Assembly (NCBI GenBank): GCA_964479045.1
Contig: CAYZJI010000012.1
Span: 1-64,000 of the forward strand
Length of the DNA stretch: 64,000 nt
DNA from: 2-02-FULL-47-50 sp964479045
GTDB taxonomy: Bacteria; Pseudomonadota; Gammaproteobacteria; Eutrophobiales; Eutrophobiaceae
Direction of reading: 5' to 3'
Position numbers and translations under genes: made by a program. The notes under the pieces were generated by a model. The model did not search any database and was not told where the DNA came from. It worked only from the letters and a program-made list of their open reading frames with translations. This document shows, one piece after another, positions 18,315-25,455 of this stretch (its first letter is position 1; every line of letters begins with the position of its first letter).

Positions 18315-18552
18315 TCAACATTTCCATGGATGTTCGTCCACAGTACATTTTGCCTGGTGCGACCGTTCATGGTTGTAGTACTGTAACCATTCGTCCAGAT
18401 TGATTTGTAACGCTTCAATGCTGGCATAGACTTTCTTGCTTGCGGAATGTGACCTGATAAAACTCCTGCAGGACGGTCTCGTGGAACCGCCCGTAGATCC
18501 CGTTGGTCTGTGGCGAACGGACGCGGGTTTTGGTGTATTCAAGGTGGTTCAT
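18315..18552 (-). pseudogene. IS481/IS3-type transposase C-terminal remnant, frameshifted
   Basis: Reading leftward from 18552, the frame gives MNHLEYTKTRVRSPQTNGIY then GRFHETVLQEFYQ, the rve-integrase C-terminal block of IS481-like transposases (RSPQTNG and RFHxTVL motifs). Near 18440 the frame shifts and continues in another frame as KVYASIEALQINLDEW then YYNHERSHQ, which is the family's terminal motif. The N-terminal DDE part is missing. It begins 9 bp after the EAL gene stop without damaging that gene. It is a dead insertion scar. Confidence 0.75.
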
Positions 18553-18561
18553 GGGCCTTCA

Positions 18562-19335
18562 TTACATCAGTTCAACGGGAACCAACGGTAAAGATTCGAA
18601 TCCCGGTCTGGCAAACAGATAACCCTGGTATAGATCTATACCCGCATCAGACAGCCAGTGATATTCTTCCCGCTTTTTAATCCCTTCTGCCAAGATTCCT
18701 ATCCCCAGTTCAGTACAGGTTGTGATGATGCCGCGTACGATAGATTGTCTGGCGGGTCTCTCATGTATGTTCATCACCAGCAAGCGATCAAGCTTGATGT
18801 AATCAGGCTGGAACTCGGCCAGCAGATTCAGCCCGGAATAGCCTGCGCCAAAATCATCAATTGAAGTGGTGAATCCGAGTTTCTGATAGGTTTTGATAAT
18901 ATTTGCCAGGTGAGCATGATCCTTTATTTTTTCTATTTCCGTAATCTCGAAAGTAATACGCTCAATGGGAAACTTGTATTCGTCAGCTGCCCGTAAAGTT
19001 GTCCGTATACAAAGCTCGGGTTTGTAGATGGCGTTCGGAGTAAAATTAATGTTCAGGTTGCACTTCAGGTCCAGACGGGAAGCCAGATGAATGGCCTTGA
19101 CCCGGCAATACTGGTCAAATCTGTAAAGGTTTTCTTCATTGACGTGGTTGAAGATACTGGCGGCTGGTTCATTATTAAGTCCACGCACCAGCGCCTCATA
19201 AGAAATTATTGTTTTGTTTTTCCTGCTGATAATCGGCTGAAATGCAAAGCTGAAATCAAACCCAAGATTTTCCGCATTGATGCATTGCCGGCAGGTAATA
19301 TCTTCAAATTCTTTGATTGTCCACTTTTTGTCCAT
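18562..19335 (-). CDS. Stand-alone EAL-domain c-di-GMP phosphodiesterase
   Basis: 257 residues, almost only an EAL domain. It likely hydrolyses cyclic-di-GMP. The key residues are present: Glu in YEALVRG, Asn in NINFTP, Glu in FEITE, the DD of IDDFGAGYSG, Lys in IKLDR, Glu in AEGIK and Gln in YQGYLF. The usual second Glu of the EGVE motif is Lys here (EGIKKREE), which may lower activity. There is no GGDEF, PAS or membrane segment. It is divergent from a BLUF photoreceptor gene across 121 bp, suggesting light control by the separate partner. Confidence 0.92.
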   Translation of the reverse strand: MDKKWTIKEFEDITCRQCINAENLGFDFSFAFQPIISRKNKTIISYEALVRGLNNEPAASIFNHVNEENLYRFDQYCRVKAIHLASRLDLKCNLNINFTPNAIYKPELCIRTTLRAADEYKFPIERITFEITEIEKIKDHAHLANIIKTYQKLGFTTSIDDFGAGYSGLNLLAEFQPDYIKLDRLLVMNIHERPARQSIVRGIITTCTELGIGILAEGIKKREEYHWLSDAGIDLYQGYLFARPGFESLPLVPVELM

Positions 19336-19456
19336 ATTGGAATTGCAGGTTAATACTAGGATAATACATGTATGATGATATTAACAAATTATTACATACA
19401 ACACTGAAGATGGCGAACCGGGTGTTAACAAGGCATGAAAACAGAGGATTCCGCAG
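19336..19456. promoter_or_regulatory. Divergent promoter region of EAL and BLUF genes
   Basis: The 121-bp, AT-rich space between two head-to-head genes must hold both promoters. An AGAGGA at about 19443-19448 lies before the BLUF ATG. I see no clear named operator, so regulation is unassigned. Confidence 0.5.
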
Positions 19457-19876
19457 ATGAAGCAACTCGTATATATAAGCAAGGCCAGTATTCCGTTTAC
19501 ACCGGAAAGCATAAAAGAACTGACAGAATCATCCAATAAAAATAACAGAAGGATCGGGGTTACAGGCTGCATGGTATATGCCTCCGGCTTTTTTCTGCAA
19601 TTGCTTGAAGGGGACAGCGAAGATGTTGATAACCTTTACCGGAAAATACAAAAGGACAGCAGGCACAAAAACACTAAAATACTGATCGAGAATGAAGTGG
19701 AAGAAAACAAACGCCTTTATGACAGATGGTTCATGTCATCTTTTAATCTGGACGCATCTGTTGATTTTCCTGAAGACCTGAAAAAAAGCATTATTGGCAT
19801 TATCAATGGTAATAATACCACGTCAATTCCCGTGCACAGGATTTTTATGGAATTCCGGAAATATCTTGCCAGTTAA
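19457..19876 (+). CDS. Stand-alone BLUF blue-light photoreceptor
   Basis: 139 residues: the BLUF domain (1-95) plus a short C-terminal helical tail. The flavin-contact residues are spaced as in AppA: Tyr6 (LVYIS), Asn30 and Gln48 (FFLQLLEG), with gaps of 24 and 18 residues. Trp91 and Met93 (RWFMSSF) match the semi-conserved W/M pair. It should bind FAD and switch its hydrogen bonding in blue light. Short BLUF proteins signal through protein-protein contact. The head-to-head EAL gene is the obvious candidate partner, comparable to fused BLUF-EAL proteins such as BlrP1. Confidence 0.93.
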   Translation: MKQLVYISKASIPFTPESIKELTESSNKNNRRIGVTGCMVYASGFFLQLLEGDSEDVDNLYRKIQKDSRHKNTKILIENEVEENKRLYDRWFMSSFNLDASVDFPEDLKKSIIGIINGNNTTSIPVHRIFMEFRKYLAS

Positions 19877-20199
19877 ACAGGAAACTATCTCAAAAATTTT
19901 TTATCAGGATCAGTCTGGTGGCAAGCCGCACAAAACCGGAAAAGTTATGTGCATAATACTCCCATAACACCAAAGGCCGTCGTTGCGCCCCCGTATTCAG
20001 AATCCACAACACGCCTCTCAGCACAGCGGCAGTGCCGGTTTGCGGCCCGGCCGATTTTTCAGGAATATTTTCTCCGGAAAGCGATTCGGACCCGTTTCCT
20101 TTGGTCATCATGCAGCCGTGAAATGCTGCAAATTATACGTGTGTTCAGAAATTTATATGGTTTTGCGACAGATTCAAGAGGCGAGAGTCTGTAATGAAT
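19877..20199. other. Intergenic between BLUF gene and tRNA-Met
   Basis: 323 bp with no convincing ORF, terminator or operator. Short open frames on both strands have poor composition and no ribosome site. I see nothing else I can support. Confidence 0.4.
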
Positions 20200-20276
20200 T
20201 GGTGGCTATGGGTAGACTCGAACTACCGACCTCAGCATTATGAGTGCCGCGCTCTAACCGGCTGAGCTACATAGCC
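20200..20276 (-). tRNA. tRNA-Met (CAT), elongator type
   Basis: 77 nt with encoded CCA. Reading leftward: acceptor GGCTATG pairs with CATAGCC; D arm GCTC...GAGC; anticodon stem CGGCA/TGCTG (with one G-T pair) around the loop CTCATAA; T arm GGTAG-TTCGAGT-CTACC. The anticodon is CAT. The body resembles metT elongator tRNA-Met, but tRNA-Ile2 with a modified C34 has the same anticodon and cannot be fully ruled out. The second CAT tRNA of the window (51676-51986) looks more like tRNA-Ile2. Confidence 0.93.
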
Positions 20277-20302
20277 ATGATGGCCAAAAAATGGGAAGCG
20301 GG

Positions 20303-20331
20303 ATTGTCGTGACTGAGGGCCGGTTTGTCAA
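20303..20331 (-). promoter_or_regulatory. Sigma-70 promoter of tRNA-Met
   Basis: Leftward TTGACA (20331-20326), a 17-bp spacer and GACAAT (20308-20303), then a GC-rich discriminator CCCGC. The GC-rich discriminator fits stringently controlled stable-RNA promoters. It lies 27 bp before the tRNA 5' end. Confidence 0.7.
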
Positions 20332-20356
20332 GGTTCCGGCAGTATTGAAGAACGTT

Positions 20357-20992
20357 TCAGCGGGTGCCAAACACCACAATAGTTTTGCCAGCCACGGAAA
20401 TGAGGTGATCTTCTTCCAGGCTCTTTAACACGCGCCCGACCATCTCCCGGGAACAGCCGACGATTCGGCCCAGTTCCTGGCGGGTGATTTTAATCTGCAT
20501 ACCGTCCGGATGGGTCATGGCATCCGGTTCCTTGCAAAGATCCAGCAGGGTACGGGCAACCCGGCCCTGTACGTCAGTAAAGGCCAGATCACGGACCTTG
20601 GAGCTGGTCTTGCGCAGCCGGATGGCAAGCTGTGAAGCAATTGAAAAGAGCAGATCCGGAAATATCGATTGCAGGGATTTGAGCCGTTCATAGCTGATCT
20701 TGGCTATTTCACACTTGGACTTGGCGCGGACATACGCTGTGCGCTTGTGGCTGTCATCGAATAGCCCGATTTCACCAAAGAAATCACCGGGATTTAGATA
20801 GGCCAGAACGATTTCCCGGCCCCTCGGATCTTCAACCTGGACCGTTACCGAGCCACTGATGATGTAATACAGCTCGGCGCTCGGGTCGCCTTCCTTGATG
20901 ATCACGCTTTTGGCGGGATACTGTTTCTGGTGGCAATGTTCAAGAAACCTCGAAATCAGCGTGTTTTGATCGCGTGCCATTATCGTCGCCAT
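20357..20992 (-). CDS. crp: Cyclic AMP receptor protein (CRP/Vfr)
   Basis: Global cAMP-dependent transcription factor, 211 residues from the ATG at 20992 (MATIMARDQ), which matches the 210-residue E. coli CRP. The frame runs open to 21082 but the extra 30 residues overlap the osmC promoter side and are not CRP-like. The cAMP pocket is present: GEIGLF (Glu) and KRTAYVRAK (Arg, Thr), with KTSSKV for the C-helix Thr/Ser contacts. The helix-turn-helix ITRQELGRIVGCSREMVGR is nearly identical to E. coli. It is divergent from a YhfA-like osmC gene, the same neighbour as in enterics. Confidence 0.96.
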   Translation of the reverse strand: MATIMARDQNTLISRFLEHCHQKQYPAKSVIIKEGDPSAELYYIISGSVTVQVEDPRGREIVLAYLNPGDFFGEIGLFDDSHKRTAYVRAKSKCEIAKISYERLKSLQSIFPDLLFSIASQLAIRLRKTSSKVRDLAFTDVQGRVARTLLDLCKEPDAMTHPDGMQIKITRQELGRIVGCSREMVGRVLKSLEEDHLISVAGKTIVVFGTR

Positions 20993-21098
20993 AAATCTTT
21001 TCCCCTGAATGGTAAGCCGGAGCAGTCCCCATGCCACTCCATCCTCCTCAATACTTATGTTACTCTCTTTCCCGATAGTCAACCAGTTGGAGATATTG

Positions 21099-21515
21099 AT
21101 GGAAACACAGTTACGCTGGGCCGGTGGCGCGGCATTTATCGGTTTGTCGTCAGGAGGTCACGCTGTTGTAATGGATGGCCCGCCGGAAGGCGGTGGCCGC
21201 AACCTGGGTCCAAGGCCGATGGAAATGTTATTGCTGAGTATGGCCGCGTGCAGCGCATATGATGTGGTTTCCATCCTGCAGAAATCCAGAGAAGAGATCA
21301 GTGGATGTGATGTGAAAATTACAGCCGAGCGTGCAGACGATCATCCCAAGGTATTTACCCGTATCCATTTGCATTTCACGGTCACAGGCAAGGCGGTGAA
21401 GGAAAAAAATGTGGAACGGGCCATCCAGTTGTCCGCCGAGAAATACTGCTCCGCCTCGATCATGCTGGGCAAGACGGCAAATATCACCCACGATTTCGAG
21501 ATTGTTCAGGCCTGA
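21099..21515 (+). CDS. OsmC/Ohr-family protein (YhfA-like)
   Basis: 138 residues from the ATG at 21099 (METQLRW), chosen for the GGAG at 21089-21092, six bases upstream. The OsmC fold is indicated by PMEMLLLSMAACSAYDVV with the first redox Cys and by EKYCSASIML with the second Cys, the pair used for organic peroxide reduction in the family. The place next to crp and the sequence type point to the YhfA subgroup, whose substrate is not established. The 3' end overlaps the convergent response regulator by 10 bp. Confidence 0.9.
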   Translation: METQLRWAGGAAFIGLSSGGHAVVMDGPPEGGGRNLGPRPMEMLLLSMAACSAYDVVSILQKSREEISGCDVKITAERADDHPKVFTRIHLHFTVTGKAVKEKNVERAIQLSAEKYCSASIMLGKTANITHDFEIVQA

Positions 21516-22159
21516 GAGTTGTTTTTGATCAGCATACCGGCCGGCCCGGTAACGATTTTGTGTATCAGGACCGGCATCCGGTTGGTATCGGTTTTGCGAT
21601 AGATACGTTTCAGGTGTGTTTTTACAGTGAGCGGGCTCACATGCAGGCTTTCTGCCGCAGTATTAAGGTCAGGATACTCAATCAGTTTGGCTACCAGTTT
21701 GGCTTCAGATTTCGTCAATCCATAAAGACTGATCAGGATGTCTGTGATGGAAGTGCCCGTGCTGGCAGGGGTCTTGCCGGTTGCGGCCGGTGAGCGGGCA
21801 AGAGCAAGCTCGATAGTGGTTTTCAGATCAGTATCGCGCAGGGGCTTGTTGACGTAACCGGCGGGCGAGACAGCCTTGGCACGTTCCAGCGTGTCGGGCT
21901 CGGCGTGGGAAGTGACGAACACCACCGGAATGCCGAAGTGTTTCTGGATGATTTCTGCGGCGCTGATGCCATCCAGTCCCTTGCCCAGAATAATATCCAT
22001 CAGGACCAGATCCGGCCGTTCTTGCTCAGTGAGGCTGAGTGCCAGATCTCCATCCATGGCAATACCGGCTGTGGCATAACCAAAGTTCTCGATATAGAGC
22101 TGCATGACTTTTGCAGTCGTCAGATCATCATCCACTATCAGGATTTTTTTTGTGCTCAT
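21506..22159 (-). CDS. LuxR-type response regulator
   Basis: 217 residues: receiver domain 1-125 (acidic DDD at 10-12, phosphoacceptor Asp55 in LVLMDI, Thr in FVTSH, Lys in YVNKPL) and a LuxR/FixJ HTH at about 150-205 (SPLTVKTHLKRIYRK). The start has a long receiver-to-HTH linker rich in Ala/Thr. No histidine kinase gene is adjacent, so it is an orphan in this window. It overlaps the convergent osmC gene and lies 10 bp upstream of nothing else in its direction. Target genes are unknown. Confidence 0.92.
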   Translation of the reverse strand: MSTKKILIVDDDLTTAKVMQLYIENFGYATAGIAMDGDLALSLTEQERPDLVLMDIILGKGLDGISAAEIIQKHFGIPVVFVTSHAEPDTLERAKAVSPAGYVNKPLRDTDLKTTIELALARSPAATGKTPASTGTSITDILISLYGLTKSEAKLVAKLIEYPDLNTAAESLHVSPLTVKTHLKRIYRKTDTNRMPVLIHKIVTGPAGMLIKNNSQA

Positions 22160-22169
22160 ATCATGCAGT

Positions 22170-22442
22170 TCAGATCTTTCGGGGATTGTCAGCGCGCCTG
22201 ATATAAAACTCGAACAGATTACCGGACCCGGAGTATTTCACCAGTTCATGATCGGTCCGGGCACAATAGGCTTCGAAGTCAACCACAGAATGCGGATCCG
22301 TAGCCTGTACATATAATATTTGTCCGGGCTGCATCCGATTGAGGACGACCTTGGTCTTGAGTATCGGCAACGGACAGTTCAATCCCCGGGCATCCAGAGA
22401 TTCATCTGCCTTGATTGTACTGTCAGCCTGAGCCGTGTTCAC
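22170..22442 (-). CDS. TusA/SirA-like sulfur-carrier protein
   Basis: 90 residues with the family signature LDARGLNCPLPILKTK: the Cys in NCPLP accepts persulfide sulfur. TusA proteins pass sulfur to tRNA thiolation or to sulfur-oxidation enzymes; I cannot tell which here. The start is GTG at 22442, because the overlapping upstream ATG is in another frame and hits a stop at once. It precedes the response regulator gene by 10 bp in the same direction, so the two may be one transcript. Confidence 0.88.
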   Translation of the reverse strand: MNTAQADSTIKADESLDARGLNCPLPILKTKVVLNRMQPGQILYVQATDPHSVVDFEAYCARTDHELVKYSGSGNLFEFYIRRADNPRKI

Positions 22443-22559
22443 ATGCGCCGCCTGTTAAGGGAAACAAGATTCTATTATATCCCCGGCACAGAATATCCCG
22501 CCAATCGACGATATTAAACCCAAGAAATCATTCCCTCGCCACCACTGTGCAAGTATGGT

Positions 22560-24536
22560 TTAGTATTCAAGACTGATACCCAGCATCACAGCACGGCCCG
22601 GCAGTGGCGCACGATCCTTGATAAAGGAAGTGTGCCGTCGTGCGTCCTCATCGAGCAGGTTACTGGCACGTAAAAACAGTTCCCCGGAACCCGGCAGCTC
22701 ACTGAAGCGGTATACAGCGCCGGTATTGAGGAGCACATAACCACCGGTTCCGGATTCAAGGCGGGCGAGATCGTCCTGTCCGAAAACATGGATGATATCC
22801 AGATCAAATTGCCAGTGACCCGGATCATAAATCAAACCGCCGCCGAGCCGTGCCGGGGAAATTCGCGGCAGATCATCACCGCCATCTCTTTCAGCGCGTA
22901 CATAATCTCCAAACAACCGGAAATCGAGATTGCTGTTAAATGCATAGAGTGCCTCTGCTTCCGTGCCATAGAACAGGCTGTCTTCCTGCTGTATACCGGT
23001 CAGCAAGAGTTCGCCCGGAGCGGTCCCGGTCTCATCCACTTCATCCGCAATGCCATCAGCATTCCGATCAAGTTCATTGAGGAAAATATAATCCTGTATG
23101 TAATTCAGGAACAGGTTCAGTTTCCACGTCAGATGCCCGTTTTTCTTGTTGAAGCTGAGATCAATATTGTTTGCCGTTTCGGGTTCCAGCGCCGGATTGC
23201 CCATCTCGAATGTGCCAGTGGCGAGGTGTGGTCCGTTGGCAAAGAGTTCTTCTTCAGACGGTATGCGTTCCGATCGCGACAGTGATAACGCAAGAGAATA
23301 GCCCGGAATAAAATGCCAGTGCGTCCCGCCGGCCACGCTCCATGCGTTGTGATTGACTTCCGGTTGTCCCGAAGTACGGGTCGGCTCATACTGTTTGTAT
23401 TCGTAGCGTCCGCCCAGTTCGAAATGCCAGTCACCATGATCGGATTCCTCTAGTATAAACAGGGCAAAGCCTTTGCTTTTAACTGGCTGAATGAACGCTT
23501 CGTCACCTGCAGCGGCGAAACTGCGCAGATTGAATTGTGTGCCAAGTGAACCGGACCAGTTTGCAAGGGGAGAGTGTTGAAGTTCCATACGTCCCTCCCA
23601 CTCGGCATTATCAAACGTTGTTCCCGGCGGCTCACCCGGGCCTTCAAATTCGATATGCTGATAATTATTGTGCGCGGCGCGGATACGTAAATGCTGAAAT
23701 CCGGGAAGGGGACTATCCAGCATGGCCGCAAAATCAATTCGATCCTGTTCGCTTTCAATGAAAGGCAATTCATCCGGTTCCGCCGGATCGAGCGGGATTT
23801 CATGCATGGTTTCCAGACGGCCATAGGAAAATCCGAAAAAACCGCGATCAAAATGATAAGCGGCACCGAGATTCACATCTTCACTGTCATAGGCGCTATT
23901 GCGGATTTTGCCGTCAGCTGCATGGTAATCATGCGCGTTGCGGATCGTGGCATCAAAATGCAGGGCCATATCTTCAAGCCCGCCATCGGCGCGCAGAGAC
24001 ACCAGTTTCTCCTGATTAACCGTGTTGTAGCGGCTGTCCAGTTTTGCTTTGAAATTTTCCGGAACATATTCCGGGATGCGTCCGGTGACGAGATTCACCA
24101 GACCGCCGGAAGCCCCGCTGCCGTAAAGCAGGGTTGAAGGGCCACGAAAGATTTCAATCTGATCTGCGCCAAAGGATTCAAGGGCCACCGGATGATCGAC
24201 ACTGATGGTGGACATATCCAGCGTCCCGATTCCACCCTGCAGCACCTGCACCCGCGAACCTCCCAGACCGCGAATGATCGGGCGGCTGGCAAACGGTCCG
24301 AAACCAGTGCCGGTCACCCCGGGTTGCAGGCTGAGTGTTTCTCCGATGCTGGCAGTTTTGGCTTTCTCCAGTGCTTCATCACGCAACAGACTGATGGGCT
24401 GTGCCACATGTTCAAGGCTGTCGAGTCCCGGTGGCCGTGCGGTGACCGTCATCTGCTCCAGTGTTTCCGCCTCTGCAGCACAGGTTGCGGTGTAAATAAT
24501 GTTCAGCGCCAGAGTGCTGATGAAAAAAAATTTCAT
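22560..24536 (-). CDS. znuD: TonB-dependent outer-membrane receptor, probable zinc receptor
   Basis: 658 residues from the ATG at 24536 (MKFFFISTL), which follows GGAGAG and starts a signal peptide; an upstream in-frame start at 24578 has none. A plug domain (about 30-150) contains RPIIRGLGGSRVQVLQ and LLYGSGASGGLVNL, and the 22-strand barrel follows, ending in an aromatic C-terminal residue (Tyr) as barrels do. The gene lies downstream of the Zur box and beside zur-znuACB, so zinc import across the outer membrane is the best role (ZnuD type). Zinc specificity is inferred from context. Confidence 0.85.
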   Translation of the reverse strand: MKFFFISTLALNIIYTATCAAEAETLEQMTVTARPPGLDSLEHVAQPISLLRDEALEKAKTASIGETLSLQPGVTGTGFGPFASRPIIRGLGGSRVQVLQGGIGTLDMSTISVDHPVALESFGADQIEIFRGPSTLLYGSGASGGLVNLVTGRIPEYVPENFKAKLDSRYNTVNQEKLVSLRADGGLEDMALHFDATIRNAHDYHAADGKIRNSAYDSEDVNLGAAYHFDRGFFGFSYGRLETMHEIPLDPAEPDELPFIESEQDRIDFAAMLDSPLPGFQHLRIRAAHNNYQHIEFEGPGEPPGTTFDNAEWEGRMELQHSPLANWSGSLGTQFNLRSFAAAGDEAFIQPVKSKGFALFILEESDHGDWHFELGGRYEYKQYEPTRTSGQPEVNHNAWSVAGGTHWHFIPGYSLALSLSRSERIPSEEELFANGPHLATGTFEMGNPALEPETANNIDLSFNKKNGHLTWKLNLFLNYIQDYIFLNELDRNADGIADEVDETGTAPGELLLTGIQQEDSLFYGTEAEALYAFNSNLDFRLFGDYVRAERDGGDDLPRISPARLGGGLIYDPGHWQFDLDIIHVFGQDDLARLESGTGGYVLLNTGAVYRFSELPGSGELFLRASNLLDEDARRHTSFIKDRAPLPGRAVMLGISLEY

Positions 24537-24554
24537 AATGATCTCTCCGAATCG

Positions 24555-24588
24555 AGCCGGCCGTGCGAGAGACCGCACAATGCCGGCT
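24555..24588 (-). promoter_or_regulatory. Hairpin in front of znuD ribosome site
   Basis: AGCCGGC and GCCGGCT arms enclose a second stem GTGCG/CGCAC. On the znuD strand the T-rich run comes before the stem, not after, so it is not a terminator. It sits between the small ORF and znuD, 20 bp before the znuD start, and may affect translation or mRNA processing. Confidence 0.4.
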
Positions 24589-24605
24589 TAAAAAAACAAC
24601 CGATA

Positions 24606-24893
24606 TCAGTTAAGGAGAGTCAGGGGTGGGGCACGTATACCGTAGTGAACAGCAGGAACAGCCGGATAAACAAACCGTGTGATCGGAACATCGAACAGGA
24701 GCTCAGGAAGCGAAACTGCATTTGCGGAAATATTTACTGCAGTTCCATGATGATGGTTCTGCAGTGTACAGACGTCACACCCGCCATCCTGTCCGGCCAG
24801 CACATGTTCTGTTGCATGCGCGAGGCCCAGCCACTGGCTCAAAACCAGCAACAGGGCCAGCGAGGTGGCCAAATGTGGGTATCGCAGACGCAT
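24606..24893 (-). CDS. Small secreted DUF2946-like protein, zinc-locus associated
   Basis: 95 residues. The signal-peptide-like N-terminus ends near LAHA, followed by EHV, then a CDVC motif and HHHG, all possible metal ligands. The LAHATEH...CxxC arrangement resembles DUF2946 proteins found in metal-uptake and metal-resistance loci. Its ATG at 24893 lies 5 bp from a Zur box and it heads the znuD direction. A periplasmic zinc-handling role is inferred, not shown. Confidence 0.65.
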   Translation of the reverse strand: MRLRYPHLATSLALLLVLSQWLGLAHATEHVLAGQDGGCDVCTLQNHHHGTAVNISANAVSLPELLFDVPITRFVYPAVPAVHYGIRAPPLTLLN

Positions 24894-24898
24894 ATAAG

Positions 24899-24913
24899 TG
24901 TTATATTATAACA
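24899..24913. promoter_or_regulatory. Zur box, perfect palindrome TGTTATATTATAACA
   Basis: A 15-bp perfect palindrome, TGTTATA-T-TATAACA, equal to the core of the gammaproteobacterial Zur operator (TGTTATANTATAACA). It sits in the 52-bp space between the leftward small ORF/znuD unit and the rightward zur-znuACB unit. One box therefore could repress both directions when zinc is plentiful, with autoregulation of zur. Confidence 0.88.
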
Positions 24914-24945
24914 TTACGTTCAGTTCAAGCGTTTAAGAGAATCTT

Positions 24946-25443
24946 ATGGCACACAATCGAGTATTAATTCCCTTTCAAAAAAGGGGGCATGCCCACAAGC
25001 ATTGCCGTGATTCAGCTTTGTCAGCTGCAGAACAGACCTGTGATGCGCGTGGTGTGCGTCTCACCAAACTGCGTCGCCGGGTACTGGAATTGATCTGGAG
25101 CAGTCATGAACCGGTCAAGGCGTATGACCTGCTGAACAAACTGCGTGATGAACATGCCGGTTCAGCACCGCCGACGGTTTACCGGGCGCTGGATTTTTTG
25201 CAGGCCGAGGGAATGGTGCACAAAATCGAGTCACTGAATGCCTATGTCGGTTGCGGTGATCCACACGAAAGCCACAACAGCCAGTTTCTGATTTGTGACA
25301 GTTGTGGGGCAGTTGCGGAAATGGACAATGCAGAAGTGACCCAGTTACTCGCCGACAAGGCGCGCCAGTTGGGGTTTCGTATTGATTACCAGATGATTGA
25401 AATCAAGGGACTCTGTTCCAACTGTTCGGGCACGGACCGCTGA
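24946..25443 (+). CDS. zur: Zinc uptake regulator Zur (Fur family)
   Basis: 165 residues. Winged helix about 30-100 (KLRRRVLELIWSS; PPTVYRALDFL), then the metal-binding dimer domain with GCGDPHESHNSQFLICDSCG and a second CSNC, giving the two CxxC pairs of the structural zinc site. The sequence is of the Zur subgroup, with Cys in the VGCGDPHESH region as in E. coli Zur. A His-rich stretch near the N-terminus (HAHKH) is unusual. It starts just downstream of the Zur box and precedes znuA by 12 bp, so it is the first gene of the znu operon. Confidence 0.93.
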   Translation: MAHNRVLIPFQKRGHAHKHCRDSALSAAEQTCDARGVRLTKLRRRVLELIWSSHEPVKAYDLLNKLRDEHAGSAPPTVYRALDFLQAEGMVHKIESLNAYVGCGDPHESHNSQFLICDSCGAVAEMDNAEVTQLLADKARQLGFRIDYQMIEIKGLCSNCSGTDR

Positions 25444-25455
25444 AGGGACTCTTCC

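Noticed and set aside
24555..24588. Stem before znuD as a Rho-independent terminator
   Set aside because: The T-run is on the wrong side on the znuD strand, and on the other strand an A-run follows, so no terminator is formed.
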